From: Pseudomonadota bacterium
Lineage (GTDB): Bacteria > Desulfobacterota > Desulfovibrionia > Desulfovibrionales > Desulfovibrionaceae
Length of the DNA stretch: 9,268 bases
Direction of reading: 5' to 3'
NCBI GenBank assembly: GCA_018822065.1
Contig: JAHJKV010000184.1
Coordinates: 1-9,268 of the forward strand
The position numbers were made by a program, and so were the translations under genes. A model generated the notes under the pieces. It saw only the letters and a list, made by a program, of their open reading frames with translations. It had not been told where the DNA came from and did not search any database. Positions 1-6,378 of this stretch are shown here, piece after piece (within the stretch, counting starts at the first letter, position 1; each line of letters opens with the position of its first letter).

Positions 1-1203
1 GTCATCGGGGTGGGCGGCTTCCATAAGTGGCAGTCGACGCTCTCGCAAGGGGCCGTAGATGGCCTCCCAATCCGATTCGGGCTGGATGAAGCTGCCGAGG
101 CATTCGTAGCCTGCGGTCGTGATGATGGCCTGATGCGCATCCATATCCAGCATACCCGGATAGCCAACGGCCCAAAAGTCGCGGATTTCCTGGTCCGGCG
201 TGGCCGTGGTCCAGGAGACGTCCGAGACCACGAGCAGGCCGCCAGGGCGGAGCATCCGCTTCCAGGCGACGAGGGCGGCCTCAAACCCCATGAGAAACAC
301 GCAGGACTCGGCCCAGATCAGATCGAAGCTCTGGTCCGGGTAGTCCAGCTCGGTCATGTCCACTTTTGTGGTGGTAATGCCGGTGATTCCGGCCTGTTTC
401 GCCCGGCGACGGAGCTCGTCCATGAAGGGTTGATAGACGTCCGTGGCTGTGATCGTGCCGTTGGTCAGCCGGGCAAGGTCCAGGGTGGAGCCGCCCGTGC
501 CGCAGCCCACTTCGAGGATGGCCGGGTTTTTGGGGAGCGTGGGGAGCATGGCCAGAATTTTTTGTGTGGTCTCGATGGAGCCCGGCCCCTGGCGGGGTGT
601 GTCGGAGAAGAGTTCAAAGAGCAGTTCCAGTTGTCGTGCACTCAATTTCAATATCCTCGCAGCCTCCTGGGGCGCGCGGCTCCAGGAGCGTATGGTTTCG
701 ATTTCCTCGTCCGGGATGCACAGAAGCTTGAGAAAGCGTCGGTGGTTGTCGGGCGACCGCCGTTCAAACTCGCTATGCCAGCGGACCATGTCCTCTTCAT
801 TGAGCCCTGAGGAGCGCAGCAGGTCGGTCCAGGTTTTCTTGTCCAAGGCACCGTCCTCAGGCATGGCCTTGCCCCCCAGCAGGCGCAGAATGAATCGCTG
901 CTGGCTGCGCAGGGTGCGTATCTCCCCGGAGAGCTCGGAAAGGCGCTCTTCCAAGGCCGTTGCCAGCCGCGACTTCGGGGCCTCAAGCACTCGCTTGATC
1001 TCCTTGAGGGGCAGACCGGTCTTTCGGTAGGTCACGATCTGCTCCAGTCGGGTCGCGTCCGCCTCGGAATAGAGCCGATATTCCCCGCTATGGTGTACCG
1101 AGGGGGTGAGCAGGCCGATGGAGTAGTAATAGAGCAGCGTCGAGCGCGAAAGGTTGAAGCGTTTGGCAAGCCTTCCGACCGTGTGCATCTTTTCCGGTAT
1201 CAT
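1..1203 (-). CDS. MerR-family regulator fused to a SAM-dependent methyltransferase (C-terminus cut by window edge)
   Basis: The reading frame stays open from an ATG at 1203 down to base 1 (401 codons visible, no stop reached). Residues about 7-75 form a MerR winged helix-turn-helix (TVGRLAKRFNLSRSTLLYYY, then GLLTP, the wing GEYRLYSEAD and the second helix pair GLPLKEIKRVL). Residues about 78-110 are a charged helix suited to the MerR dimer coiled coil. Residues 120-200 form a helical linker I do not recognise. From residue 229 a class I methyltransferase begins: motif I ILEVGCGTGG (229-238), an acidic SAM-ribose position in ATDVYQPF (253-260), a motif II-like stretch DQSFDLIWAES (290-300) and RMLRPGGLLVVSDVSW (316-331). 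The start is supported by AGGAG 5 nt upstream. It follows the SRPBCC gene by 10 bp, so the two are very probably co-transcribed. Role inferred: a regulator whose effector domain binds or methylates a small molecule. The substrate cannot be read from the sequence. Confidence 0.9.
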   Translation of the reverse strand, partial: MIPEKMHTVGRLAKRFNLSRSTLLYYYSIGLLTPSVHHSGEYRLYSEADATRLEQIVTYRKTGLPLKEIKRVLEAPKSRLATALEERLSELSGEIRTLRSQQRFILRLLGGKAMPEDGALDKKTWTDLLRSSGLNEEDMVRWHSEFERRSPDNHRRFLKLLCIPDEEIETIRSWSRAPQEAARILKLSARQLELLFELFSDTPRQGPGSIETTQKILAMLPTLPKNPAILEVGCGTGGSTLDLARLTNGTITATDVYQPFMDELRRRAKQAGITGITTTKVDMTELDYPDQSFDLIWAESCVFLMGFEAALVAWKRMLRPGGLLVVSDVSWTTATPDQEIRDFWAVGYPGMLDMDAHQAIITTAGYECLGSFIQPESDWEAIYGPLRERRLPLMEAAHPDD

Positions 1204-1213
1204 TGTGCTCCTG

Positions 1214-1708
1214 TCACCCGTGCTTGAAGAGATGTCTGGCCTCGCCCTTGGGCATGCTGGCGCCCGTGGTCACATAGCGATCCAGCATGGCCCCCAGGGC
1301 CTTGATCTCCCGTTCATACTCCTCTTGGTCCATCTTCTCAATGAAGCGATTGCCCCGGCGGGTGATGCCGGTGAGCGTGGTGACCCAGGAGACGCTGGTA
1401 TGGTTCCTTTCCGGCCGCAGGGTCACTTCCAAGCGGGATACCCTGCCTCCACCCAGACGCAGATATCCGATACGCTCGTCCGGTTCATGCAGGTAGCAGG
1501 TCCATAGTTCCCGGCCCCGATGAAGGAAGAAGGTGCGAAAGACACAGTCTTTTTCCGCAAGGCCGCTGACCGAATAGAGAAGTTTGCATTTCCAAAATGG
1601 AATCCAGTCATACTCGCGCACGGGACAAAGCAGGGGGAAAACCGCGCCCGGCCCGGCCTCAACCCTGAATTCGGTCATCAAGTGTTTTCGATGTGATACA
1701 AAGGTCAT
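1214..1708 (-). CDS. START/SRPBCC-fold (polyketide cyclase/Bet v1-like) protein
   Basis: A 164-residue soluble protein without signal peptide or membrane segment. The pattern matches the SRPBCC helix-grip fold: an N-terminal strand followed by a short helix (FRVEAGPGAVFPLLCPVREY), the W-IPFW turn near residues 35-38, a series of alternating strands in the middle (CVFRTFFLHRG, LWTCYLHEPDERIGYLRL, SRLEVTLRPERNHTSVSWVTTLTG) and a long C-terminal helix (FIEKMDQEEYEREIKALGAMLDRYV). Proteins of this fold bind hydrophobic ligands in a central cavity, and some act as cyclases or hydrolases. The start at 1708 is chosen because AAGGAGG (minus strand, 1719-1713) lies 4 nt before it; a second ATG ten codons later lacks such a site. 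It is the first gene of an operon with the downstream MerR-methyltransferase fusion. I infer that it handles or delivers the ligand that this regulator senses. The exact ligand and reaction are unknown. Confidence 0.75.
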   Translation of the reverse strand: MTFVSHRKHLMTEFRVEAGPGAVFPLLCPVREYDWIPFWKCKLLYSVSGLAEKDCVFRTFFLHRGRELWTCYLHEPDERIGYLRLGGGRVSRLEVTLRPERNHTSVSWVTTLTGITRRGNRFIEKMDQEEYEREIKALGAMLDRYVTTGASMPKGEARHLFKHG

Positions 1709-1765
1709 GCTGCCTCCTTGAAGGTGTGTACAGGGAGCAGCCTGGGCTATGAAGCTGTAGACAGG

Positions 1766-1780
1766 TCAATACGTGATTGA
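1766..1780 (-). promoter_or_regulatory. Inverted repeat TCAAT-N5-ATTGA upstream of the SRPBCC/MerR operon
   Basis: A perfect 5-5-5 inverted repeat lies 58 bp before the SRPBCC start. Its right arm on the minus strand runs into TTGACC (1769-1764), a good -35 hexamer, although I find no convincing -10 at 17 or at the 19-20 bp spacing used by MerR regulators. It could be the operator of the MerR fusion encoded in the same operon. This is inference from position and symmetry only. Confidence 0.25.
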
Positions 1781-1958
1781 AACAAAAATGCATGGGCTCC
1801 TTGAGTGCGAATAGCATGAAAAGGTCGCCACCCATGGAGTGTGGTTTTTGGTCCCCGATAAAGTCGCACCCCGAAAGAGAAGGGACCCGTGGTGTCGGTT
1901 CTGGTTTGCTCGAGCGATTTGCAAAAACGTCAAACGGGCCAGTTTTCCTGATTTGTCG

Positions 1959-1987
1959 TTTACTCCCAAGGGGAATTCCCTTACAAA
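1959..1987 (+). promoter_or_regulatory. Candidate sigma70 promoter with GGGAATTCCC palindrome, upstream of the aminotransferase
   Basis: TTTACT (1959-1964) and TACAAA (1982-1987) are spaced by exactly 17 bp and each matches the sigma70 consensus at 4 of 6 positions. The spacer contains the perfect 10-bp palindrome GGGAATTCCC (1971-1980). Its half GAATTCCC recurs at 1999-2006, 26 bp further on, just past the expected start of transcription. The arrangement would suit a repressor that binds two sites, but no regulator is identified. Confidence 0.35.
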
Positions 1988-2029
1988 GAAGCCGACTAGA
2001 ATTCCCTCAAAGCGGCACAGGAGCGAGAC

Positions 2030-3199
2030 GTGAAGATTTCTGACAGATTGTTGCGGCTGAAGCCCTCGGCGACACTGGCCATCAACGCCAAGGCCCTTGA
2101 ACTCCGGGCCCAGGGACGTGAAGTGACCAGTCTGGCCGTTGGCGAACCTGATTTCCCCACCCCGCTGCATATCCGCGATGCCGCGAAACAGGCGCTGGAC
2201 CAGGGCCACACCCGCTATACCCCGGTCCCCGGTGTGCCCGCCCTGCGCCTAGCCATCGCCGGGTACTTCAAGAAATTCTACAACGTCGATGCGGCCATGG
2301 AGAACACCATCGCCTCCATGGGCGGTAAACAGGCGCTCTACAATCTTTTCATGGCTCTGCTCAACGAAGGCGACGAGGTGCTGGTGCCAGCGCCCTACTG
2401 GGTGAGCTATCCGCCGATGGTCGAATTGGCCCAGGGTGTGCCGGTGATCGTGCCCACCCAACCGGAAAACAACTTCCTGGCCTCTGTGGCTGACCTGGAA
2501 AAGCATCGTACGCCCCGGACGAAGATGCTCATCCTGAACACGCCGAGCAACCCGACGGGCTGTCATTACCGGCAGGAGCACTTGCTTGAGCTGGCCGAAT
2601 GGGCGGTCAAACACGATATCTTCATCGTTTCCGACGAGGTCTACGACCGGCTGGTCTATGCGCCAGCAACGCCGTCCACGCTCTCCAGGTTCTGGATGAA
2701 ACATCCAGACAAGGTGGCCGTGGTCAACGCCCTGTCCAAGAGCTTCTGCATGACCGGTTTCCGCATGGGGTACACCCTGGCACACCCTGACCTGGTCAAG
2801 GCTCTGACCAAGATTCAGGGGCAATCCACCTCCAACGTGAATTCCATCGCCCAGCAGGCAGCCATCACGGCCTTCAGCGGCTCCTGGGACATCGTTGAGG
2901 AGATGAACATCGCTTTCCAGGTTCGGCGCGATCTGGCCCTTTCCTATTTCGAGAGTTGGGGCGCTCCCTGTCCCAAGCCGGACGGCGCCTTCTATGCCTT
3001 CCCGGTGCTCGAAAAGTTTTACACCAAGGATGCCCCGGACTCCACGACCATGTGCACCAAGATCCTCGAGGAAGCCGGCGTGGCCCTGGTGCCCGGCGCA
3101 GCTTTCGGCGATGACCGCTGCATCCGCTTCTCCTACGCAGTCAAGGAAGAGATTCTCGCCGCTGCCCTCGAAAAGGTCGGCAAGGTGCTCAAGGGCTAA
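2030..3199 (+). CDS. Pyridoxal-phosphate aminotransferase, class I/II (aspartate aminotransferase-like)
   Basis: A full-length (389 aa) fold-type I aminotransferase. Visible hallmarks in order: the N-terminal substrate loop VGEPDFPTP (37-45); the GYFKKFYN helix end (78-85); PYW (122-124), where the aromatic stacks on PLP; SNPTG with Asn174; SDEVYD with Asp202, which pairs with the pyridine nitrogen, and Tyr205; Lys237 in ALSKSFCMTGFRMGY, which forms the Schiff base; Arg245, which binds the PLP phosphate; PDGAFYAF (317-324); and Arg366 in IRFSYA, which binds the substrate alpha-carboxylate. This places it with the aspartate/aromatic aminotransferases of the AspB/AspC kind, acting in the cytoplasm with 2-oxoglutarate/glutamate as a likely partner. 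Exact substrate preference is not readable. The start is a GTG with AGGAG (2019-2023) 6 nt upstream. The gene is monocistronic, with its own promoter candidate and a strong terminator. Confidence 0.93.
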   Translation: MKISDRLLRLKPSATLAINAKALELRAQGREVTSLAVGEPDFPTPLHIRDAAKQALDQGHTRYTPVPGVPALRLAIAGYFKKFYNVDAAMENTIASMGGKQALYNLFMALLNEGDEVLVPAPYWVSYPPMVELAQGVPVIVPTQPENNFLASVADLEKHRTPRTKMLILNTPSNPTGCHYRQEHLLELAEWAVKHDIFIVSDEVYDRLVYAPATPSTLSRFWMKHPDKVAVVNALSKSFCMTGFRMGYTLAHPDLVKALTKIQGQSTSNVNSIAQQAAITAFSGSWDIVEEMNIAFQVRRDLALSYFESWGAPCPKPDGAFYAFPVLEKFYTKDAPDSTTMCTKILEEAGVALVPGAAFGDDRCIRFSYAVKEEILAAALEKVGKVLKG

Positions 3200-3227
3200 T
3201 CTGGCGTCGCAAACATCTGCTTGATAC

Positions 3228-3259
3228 AAAAGCCCGGCCTTATGGCCGGGCTTTTCTTG
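3228..3259 (+). terminator. Rho-independent terminator of the aminotransferase gene
   Basis: Perfect 12-bp stem: AAAAGCCCGGCC (3228-3239), a 4-nt loop, then GGCCGGGCTTTT (3244-3255) followed by CTTG. It begins 28 nt after the stop codon. The flanking A and T runs mean that it could also stop transcription arriving on the minus strand. Confidence 0.9.
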
Positions 3260-3264
3260 TTAGG

Positions 3265-3360
3265 TCAGAAATCCGTGAAGGATTTGTTGTCGATGAACGG
3301 GTAGTCGTTGCAAGCGCACTGTTCCGAAATGCGAAGCTCGTAGGGGATGATGGAAATCAA
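3265..3360 (-). CDS. Possible 31-codon small ORF or gene remnant downstream of nrdJ
   Basis: On the minus strand a frame beginning at TTG (3360-3358) reads LISIIPYELR..., continues through a CAC motif and ends in SFTDF and TGA at 3267-3265. About three quarters of its codons end in G or C, as in the neighbouring genes, which is unexpected for a random spacer. AGGAG (3375-3371) lies 10 nt before the TTG, a long but possible spacing. Against it: no ATG start, the nrdJ terminator hairpin sits on its start region, and I know no matching family. It may be a small protein, the tail of a decayed gene, or chance. Confidence 0.2.
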   Translation of the reverse strand: MISIIPYELRISEQCACNDYPFIDNKSFTDF

Positions 3361-3392
3361 AACGGCCCGTCTCCTGGGGGAGGCGGGCCGTT
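3354..3392 (-). terminator. Rho-independent terminator of nrdJ
   Basis: On the minus strand AACGGCCCGCCTC (3392-3380) pairs with GAGACGGGCCGTT (3373-3361) around a 6-nt loop, with one mismatch, followed by TTGATTT. It lies 24 nt after the nrdJ stop. With the plus-strand terminator at 3228 it isolates two convergent genes. Confidence 0.8.
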
Positions 3393-3415
3393 GCTCGTGA
3401 CTGTGATTCAGGCAG

Positions 3416-5668
3416 CTAGCACTTGGTCCAGCCGCACTTGTGGCACTTCTCGCAGCCCTCTTCCAGCACTAGGTTTTCGCCGCAGTCCGGGCAGATGGGC
3501 TTGGCCAGGGATGAGGTGGCCCCGGCCACGTGTTCGCCCTTCATGTAGCGGGTCTCCAGGACCCAGGCGATGGCGTCCGGGATGGACTTGCACAGGAACT
3601 TCTTCTGGAATTTCGGGTGCTCGCCGCCGATACCCTTGAGCTGGCCCACGATCTCTCGCACATCCACGCCGCTTCTCAGCGCCAGGCTGACCAGTCTGCC
3701 GATGGCCTCGGCCTTGGCCGTGATGGATGCGCCGGACTTGCCGATGGTGGCAAAGACCTCGAAGGGACGGCCTGCCATCTCATTAATGGTCAGGTAGAGG
3801 TCGCCCAGGCCGGTGGAGACCTTCTGGGTGAAGCCGTAGATGACGTCCGGGCGGTCTCGGACCACGGAGTCCTTCTCGGACTTACCGGTCTTTTTCTTGT
3901 CGCCGTCACCGGTGCAGAGCACCTGGTTCTGGCGGCAGCCGTCGCGGTAGACCGTGACGCCCTTGCAGCCGGTCTCATACGCCTTCCAGTAGATGTCCCA
4001 TATGTCCTGCTGGGTGGCGTCGTTGGGCAGGTTCACGGTCTTGGAGACCGCGTTGTCCGTGGCTTTCTGGAAGGCAGCCTGCATCTTCAGGTGCCAGATG
4101 GGCTCAATATCCTTGGCCGTGACGAAGATGTTTTTGATCTCGTCTGGCACATAGTCCATGTTGCGGATACTGCCGGACTTGGCCACCTCTTCCATGAGCT
4201 TGGGCGAATAGGCGTCGGCGTCGATGAGGGCCTGCTCGAAGAAGGGGTTGGTCTCCACCAGCTTGTCGTTGTCCATGACATTGCGCACAAAAGAGAGGGC
4301 AAACAGCGGCTCCACGCCAGAGGAGCAGCCCGCGATGATCGAGAGGGTTCCTGTGGGCGCGATGGTCGTGGTGGTGGCGTTGCGGTAGGGACCGAGGTTC
4401 TTTTTCCCAAAGGTGGATTCGGCATAGGAGGGGAAGGGGCCGCGCTCGGAGGCCATCTGCTTGGAGGCGCTTCGGGCCTCGTCGCGCACAAAGGCCATGA
4501 GTTTCTCGGCCAGGTCCACGGCCTCCTGGGAGCGGTAGGGCACGCCCAACTGGTAGAGCAGGTCGGCCCAGCCCATGACGCCCAGGCCGATCTTGCGGTT
4601 CATCTTCACCATCTCGTCGATCTGGTCCAGGGGATACTTGGAGGCGTCGATGACGTTGTCCAGGAAGCGGACAGAGAGATGGACCGTTTCCTTGAGGCCG
4701 TCCCAGTCGATGCCGTCGCAGAGCTTGGCGCGGTCTTTCACCTTGTGCAGACAGAATTTTCCCAGGTTGATGGAGCCCAGGTTGCAGGCCTCGTAGGGCA
4801 GGAGCGGCTGTTCGCCGCAGGGGTTGGTGGACTCGATTTCGCCCAGGGCCGGGGTGGGGTTGTCGCGGTTGATGCGGTCCAGAAAAACGATGCCCGGATC
4901 ACCCGATTCCCAGGCCTTGTGGACCAGGATGTTGTAGACATTGCGCGCGGACATGGTCTCGATCACCTTGCCGTTGTGCGGGGCGATGAGATCGTAGTCC
5001 TCGTCTTTTTCCACGGCGCGCATGAACCGTTCGGTCAGGCCCACGGAGAGGTTGAAGTTGTTCAGCTCGCCCTCGCGCTCCTTGGCCGTGATGAAGTGCA
5101 TGATGTCCGGGTGGTCGACGCGCAGAATGGCCATGTTGGCCCCGCGCCGGGTGCCGCCCTGCTTCACCTGCTCGGTGGCGGTATTAAAAATCTTCAGAAA
5201 CGAGATGGGGCCGGAGGCGATGCCGCCGGTGGAGCCTACCCGGGCATCCTTGGGCCGGAGGCGCGAGAAGGAAAAGCCGGTGCCCCCGCCAGACTTGTGG
5301 ATCAGCGCGGCGTGCTTCACGGAGTCGAAGATCTCCTCCATGGAGTCGCCGACGGGCAGAACGAAACAGGCGGCCAGCTGGCCCATGTCCGTGCCCGCGT
5401 TCATCAGCGTGGGCGAATTGGGCAAAAACCGCCAGGAGGTCATGAGGTCGTAAAACTGGCGGGCCAGGGCCGCAGGCTTCTGGGTGGAGTCCTTGTAGTT
5501 GGACTCTTTGGCGGCGATATGGGAGGCCACCCGCCAGAACAGTTCCCGGGGAGTTTCATAGGGAACCCCCTCGGCGTCCTTGCGCAGATAGCGGCGCTCA
5601 AGAACGGTTTTGGCGTTGTCGTTCAGTTCGGGATCAGGCAGGTTGGCTGGAAGCTTTGGTACAGACAT
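3416..5668 (-). CDS. nrdJ: Adenosylcobalamin-dependent (class II) ribonucleoside-diphosphate reductase
   Basis: A 750-residue enzyme that reduces ribonucleotides to deoxyribonucleotides using a thiyl radical generated from coenzyme B12, so it works with or without oxygen. Residues about 12-90 form the N-terminal NrdJ domain (ending RFLPNSPTLMNAG). The catalytic barrel follows: Cys101 (LAACFVLP) and Cys295 (EACNLGSINL) fit the redox pair, and NPCGEQ places Asn282, the radical Cys284 and Glu286. The 11-residue gap between Cys284 and Cys295 is that of Thermotoga NrdJ. PTGTLSIIAGCSSGVEPLFA (438-457) is the phosphate-binding region. Residues about 610-710 form the TSCPD-type domain. The tail carries CPDC (726-729) and C739, C742, C745 and C750, which I read as a zinc ribbon plus a terminal thiol pair that passes electrons from thioredoxin to the active site. 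Start ATG at 5668 with AAGAGAG 6 nt upstream. Single gene with a long leader and its own terminator. The large open frame antisense to it (plus 3530-5680) is a composition artefact. Confidence 0.97.
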   Translation of the reverse strand: MSVPKLPANLPDPELNDNAKTVLERRYLRKDAEGVPYETPRELFWRVASHIAAKESNYKDSTQKPAALARQFYDLMTSWRFLPNSPTLMNAGTDMGQLAACFVLPVGDSMEEIFDSVKHAALIHKSGGGTGFSFSRLRPKDARVGSTGGIASGPISFLKIFNTATEQVKQGGTRRGANMAILRVDHPDIMHFITAKEREGELNNFNLSVGLTERFMRAVEKDEDYDLIAPHNGKVIETMSARNVYNILVHKAWESGDPGIVFLDRINRDNPTPALGEIESTNPCGEQPLLPYEACNLGSINLGKFCLHKVKDRAKLCDGIDWDGLKETVHLSVRFLDNVIDASKYPLDQIDEMVKMNRKIGLGVMGWADLLYQLGVPYRSQEAVDLAEKLMAFVRDEARSASKQMASERGPFPSYAESTFGKKNLGPYRNATTTTIAPTGTLSIIAGCSSGVEPLFALSFVRNVMDNDKLVETNPFFEQALIDADAYSPKLMEEVAKSGSIRNMDYVPDEIKNIFVTAKDIEPIWHLKMQAAFQKATDNAVSKTVNLPNDATQQDIWDIYWKAYETGCKGVTVYRDGCRQNQVLCTGDGDKKKTGKSEKDSVVRDRPDVIYGFTQKVSTGLGDLYLTINEMAGRPFEVFATIGKSGASITAKAEAIGRLVSLALRSGVDVREIVGQLKGIGGEHPKFQKKFLCKSIPDAIAWVLETRYMKGEHVAGATSSLAKPICPDCGENLVLEEGCEKCHKCGWTKC

Positions 5669-6023
5669 GGGCTCTCTTAACAGTTGAAAATTAAGGATAA
5701 TACTTCAAGAATCAACAGCCGTCCCGGAAGGCGGCGGGTCATAAAATATGTACAGCAAAGCAGCGGTAAAGACCAGAGCAACGGACCTGATTTTTATGGC
5801 AGAATCCTTACCAGGAATGATTTCCAGAAAAACTCTAGAGTGTTACGGGGCGAAGTTTTTTTGAAATTCGTGCTTGTGGAAAAGGCGCCGAGGACTGCAG
5901 CACAGAGACCGAATATGCAGCACGCCACATATGGGAACCAGGTGGGTGGTTGTTCGAGAGGATGTCGATACAGAAACTAACGGGCTGGCATTGTTCTCTT
6001 GTGGTAGAAATACTATCAATTGA
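5669..6023. other. Non-coding leader/intergenic region between the fliQ terminator and nrdJ
   Basis: This 355-bp stretch holds the nrdJ ribosome binding site and a weak promoter candidate (5743-5770). Short open frames on both strands (minus 5835-6062, minus 5843-6058, plus 5684-5980) have no recognisable pattern, and the minus ones begin inside the flagellar terminator, so I do not call genes. I looked for a cobalamin riboswitch, expected for some B12-dependent reductases, and do not see the B12 box or the GCCACTG core. I also see no clear pair of NrdR boxes. Confidence 0.5.
5743..5770 (-). promoter_or_regulatory. Weak sigma70 promoter candidate for nrdJ
   Basis: On the minus strand TTTACC (5770-5765), a 16-bp spacer and TATTTT (5748-5743) match the consensus hexamers at 4 positions each. 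Transcription would begin about 65-70 nt before the nrdJ start codon. The evidence is only these hexamers. Confidence 0.25.
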
Positions 6024-6053
6024 ACAACAAAAAACCGGCCTTCTGGCCGGTTT
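6024..6053 (-). terminator. Rho-independent terminator of the flagellar operon
   Basis: Perfect 9-bp stem AAACCGGCC/GGCCGGTTT (6053-6045 with 6040-6032) with a 4-nt loop, followed on the minus strand by TTGTTGTT, so that the U-rich tract TTTTTTGTTGTT ends the hairpin. It lies about 30 nt after the fliQ stop and so ends the operon at fliQ; fliR, which often follows fliQ, is not here. Confidence 0.9.
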
Positions 6054-6081
6054 CTCATGCACGCTGTTTTTCGTGAAATAG

Positions 6082-6351
6082 CTATCTGATGTAGTTGGGA
6101 AGGTTCAGGAAGAGGTTGGTGGTGTAGGTGGTCATCTTGTCCATGATCCAGGGGAAGGCGATGATCAGGGCCACGAAGATGGCCACGATCTTGGGGACCA
6201 TGGTCAGGGTCATTTCCTGAATCTGGGTGGCGGCCTGAAGCACCGAGACGAAGATACCCACGATCATGCCGATACCCAGCATGGGCAGGGCGATGGTCAG
6301 GGTGATCTCAATGGCCTGACGGGCAAAACCGACGATGAATTCTGGAGTCAT
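6082..6351 (-). CDS. fliQ: Flagellar export gate protein FliQ
   Basis: An 89-residue protein, the normal length of FliQ, with two hydrophobic segments at about 17-38 (TLTIALPMLGIGMIVGIFVSVL) and 53-72. The family signature is clear: FARQAIEITL at the start, the loop QAATQIQEMTLTMVPKIVAIF and the tail FPWIMDKMTTYTTNLF. In the flagellar type III export apparatus, FliQ subunits pack around the FliP-FliR helical assembly in the inner membrane to form the export gate. It begins 27 bp after the fliP stop, with GGAG about 10 nt before the ATG, and is the last gene before the terminator. FliR must be encoded elsewhere. Confidence 0.96.
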   Translation of the reverse strand: MTPEFIVGFARQAIEITLTIALPMLGIGMIVGIFVSVLQAATQIQEMTLTMVPKIVAIFVALIIAFPWIMDKMTTYTTNLFLNLPNYIR

Positions 6352-6378
6352 GGACGCACTACTCCCTTTGGTCCCGCG

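Larger units (their letters stand above)
1709..2029. other. Divergent intergenic region (321 bp)
   Basis: This stretch separates the minus-strand SRPBCC/MerR operon from the plus-strand aminotransferase. Open frames that cross it (for example plus 1777-2043 and minus 1766-2209) have no recognisable protein pattern and overlap the aminotransferase start, so I treat it as non-coding. It holds the ribosome binding site of the SRPBCC gene (1713-1719), the inverted repeat at 1766-1780 and the aminotransferase promoter candidate at 1959-1987. Between about 1790 and 1950 I see nothing I can name. Confidence 0.6.

Noticed and set aside
10..810. A 266-codon open frame on the plus strand over the MerR-methyltransferase region
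   Set aside because: The minus strand frame is open for 401 codons with clear MerR and SAM-binding motifs; the plus frame is its shadow.
2249..3229. A 326-codon open frame on the minus strand, antisense to the aminotransferase
   Set aside because: Same composition effect; the aminotransferase on the plus strand has all active-site residues.
3530..5680. A 716-codon open frame on the plus strand, antisense to nrdJ
   Set aside because: It mirrors nrdJ and is composed of the His/Val/Gly/Asp/Leu-rich translation expected when high-GC codons are read on the opposite strand. It has no domain pattern, while nrdJ has full catalytic motifs.
5669..6023. Cobalamin riboswitch upstream of nrdJ
   Set aside because: Neither the B12 box nor the conserved core is visible on the minus strand; only a covariance-model search could find a diverged version.
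5835..6062. Small minus-strand ORFs of 71-75 codons upstream of nrdJ
   Set aside because: They start within the fliQ terminator hairpin, lack ribosome binding sites and have no host-like codon bias.
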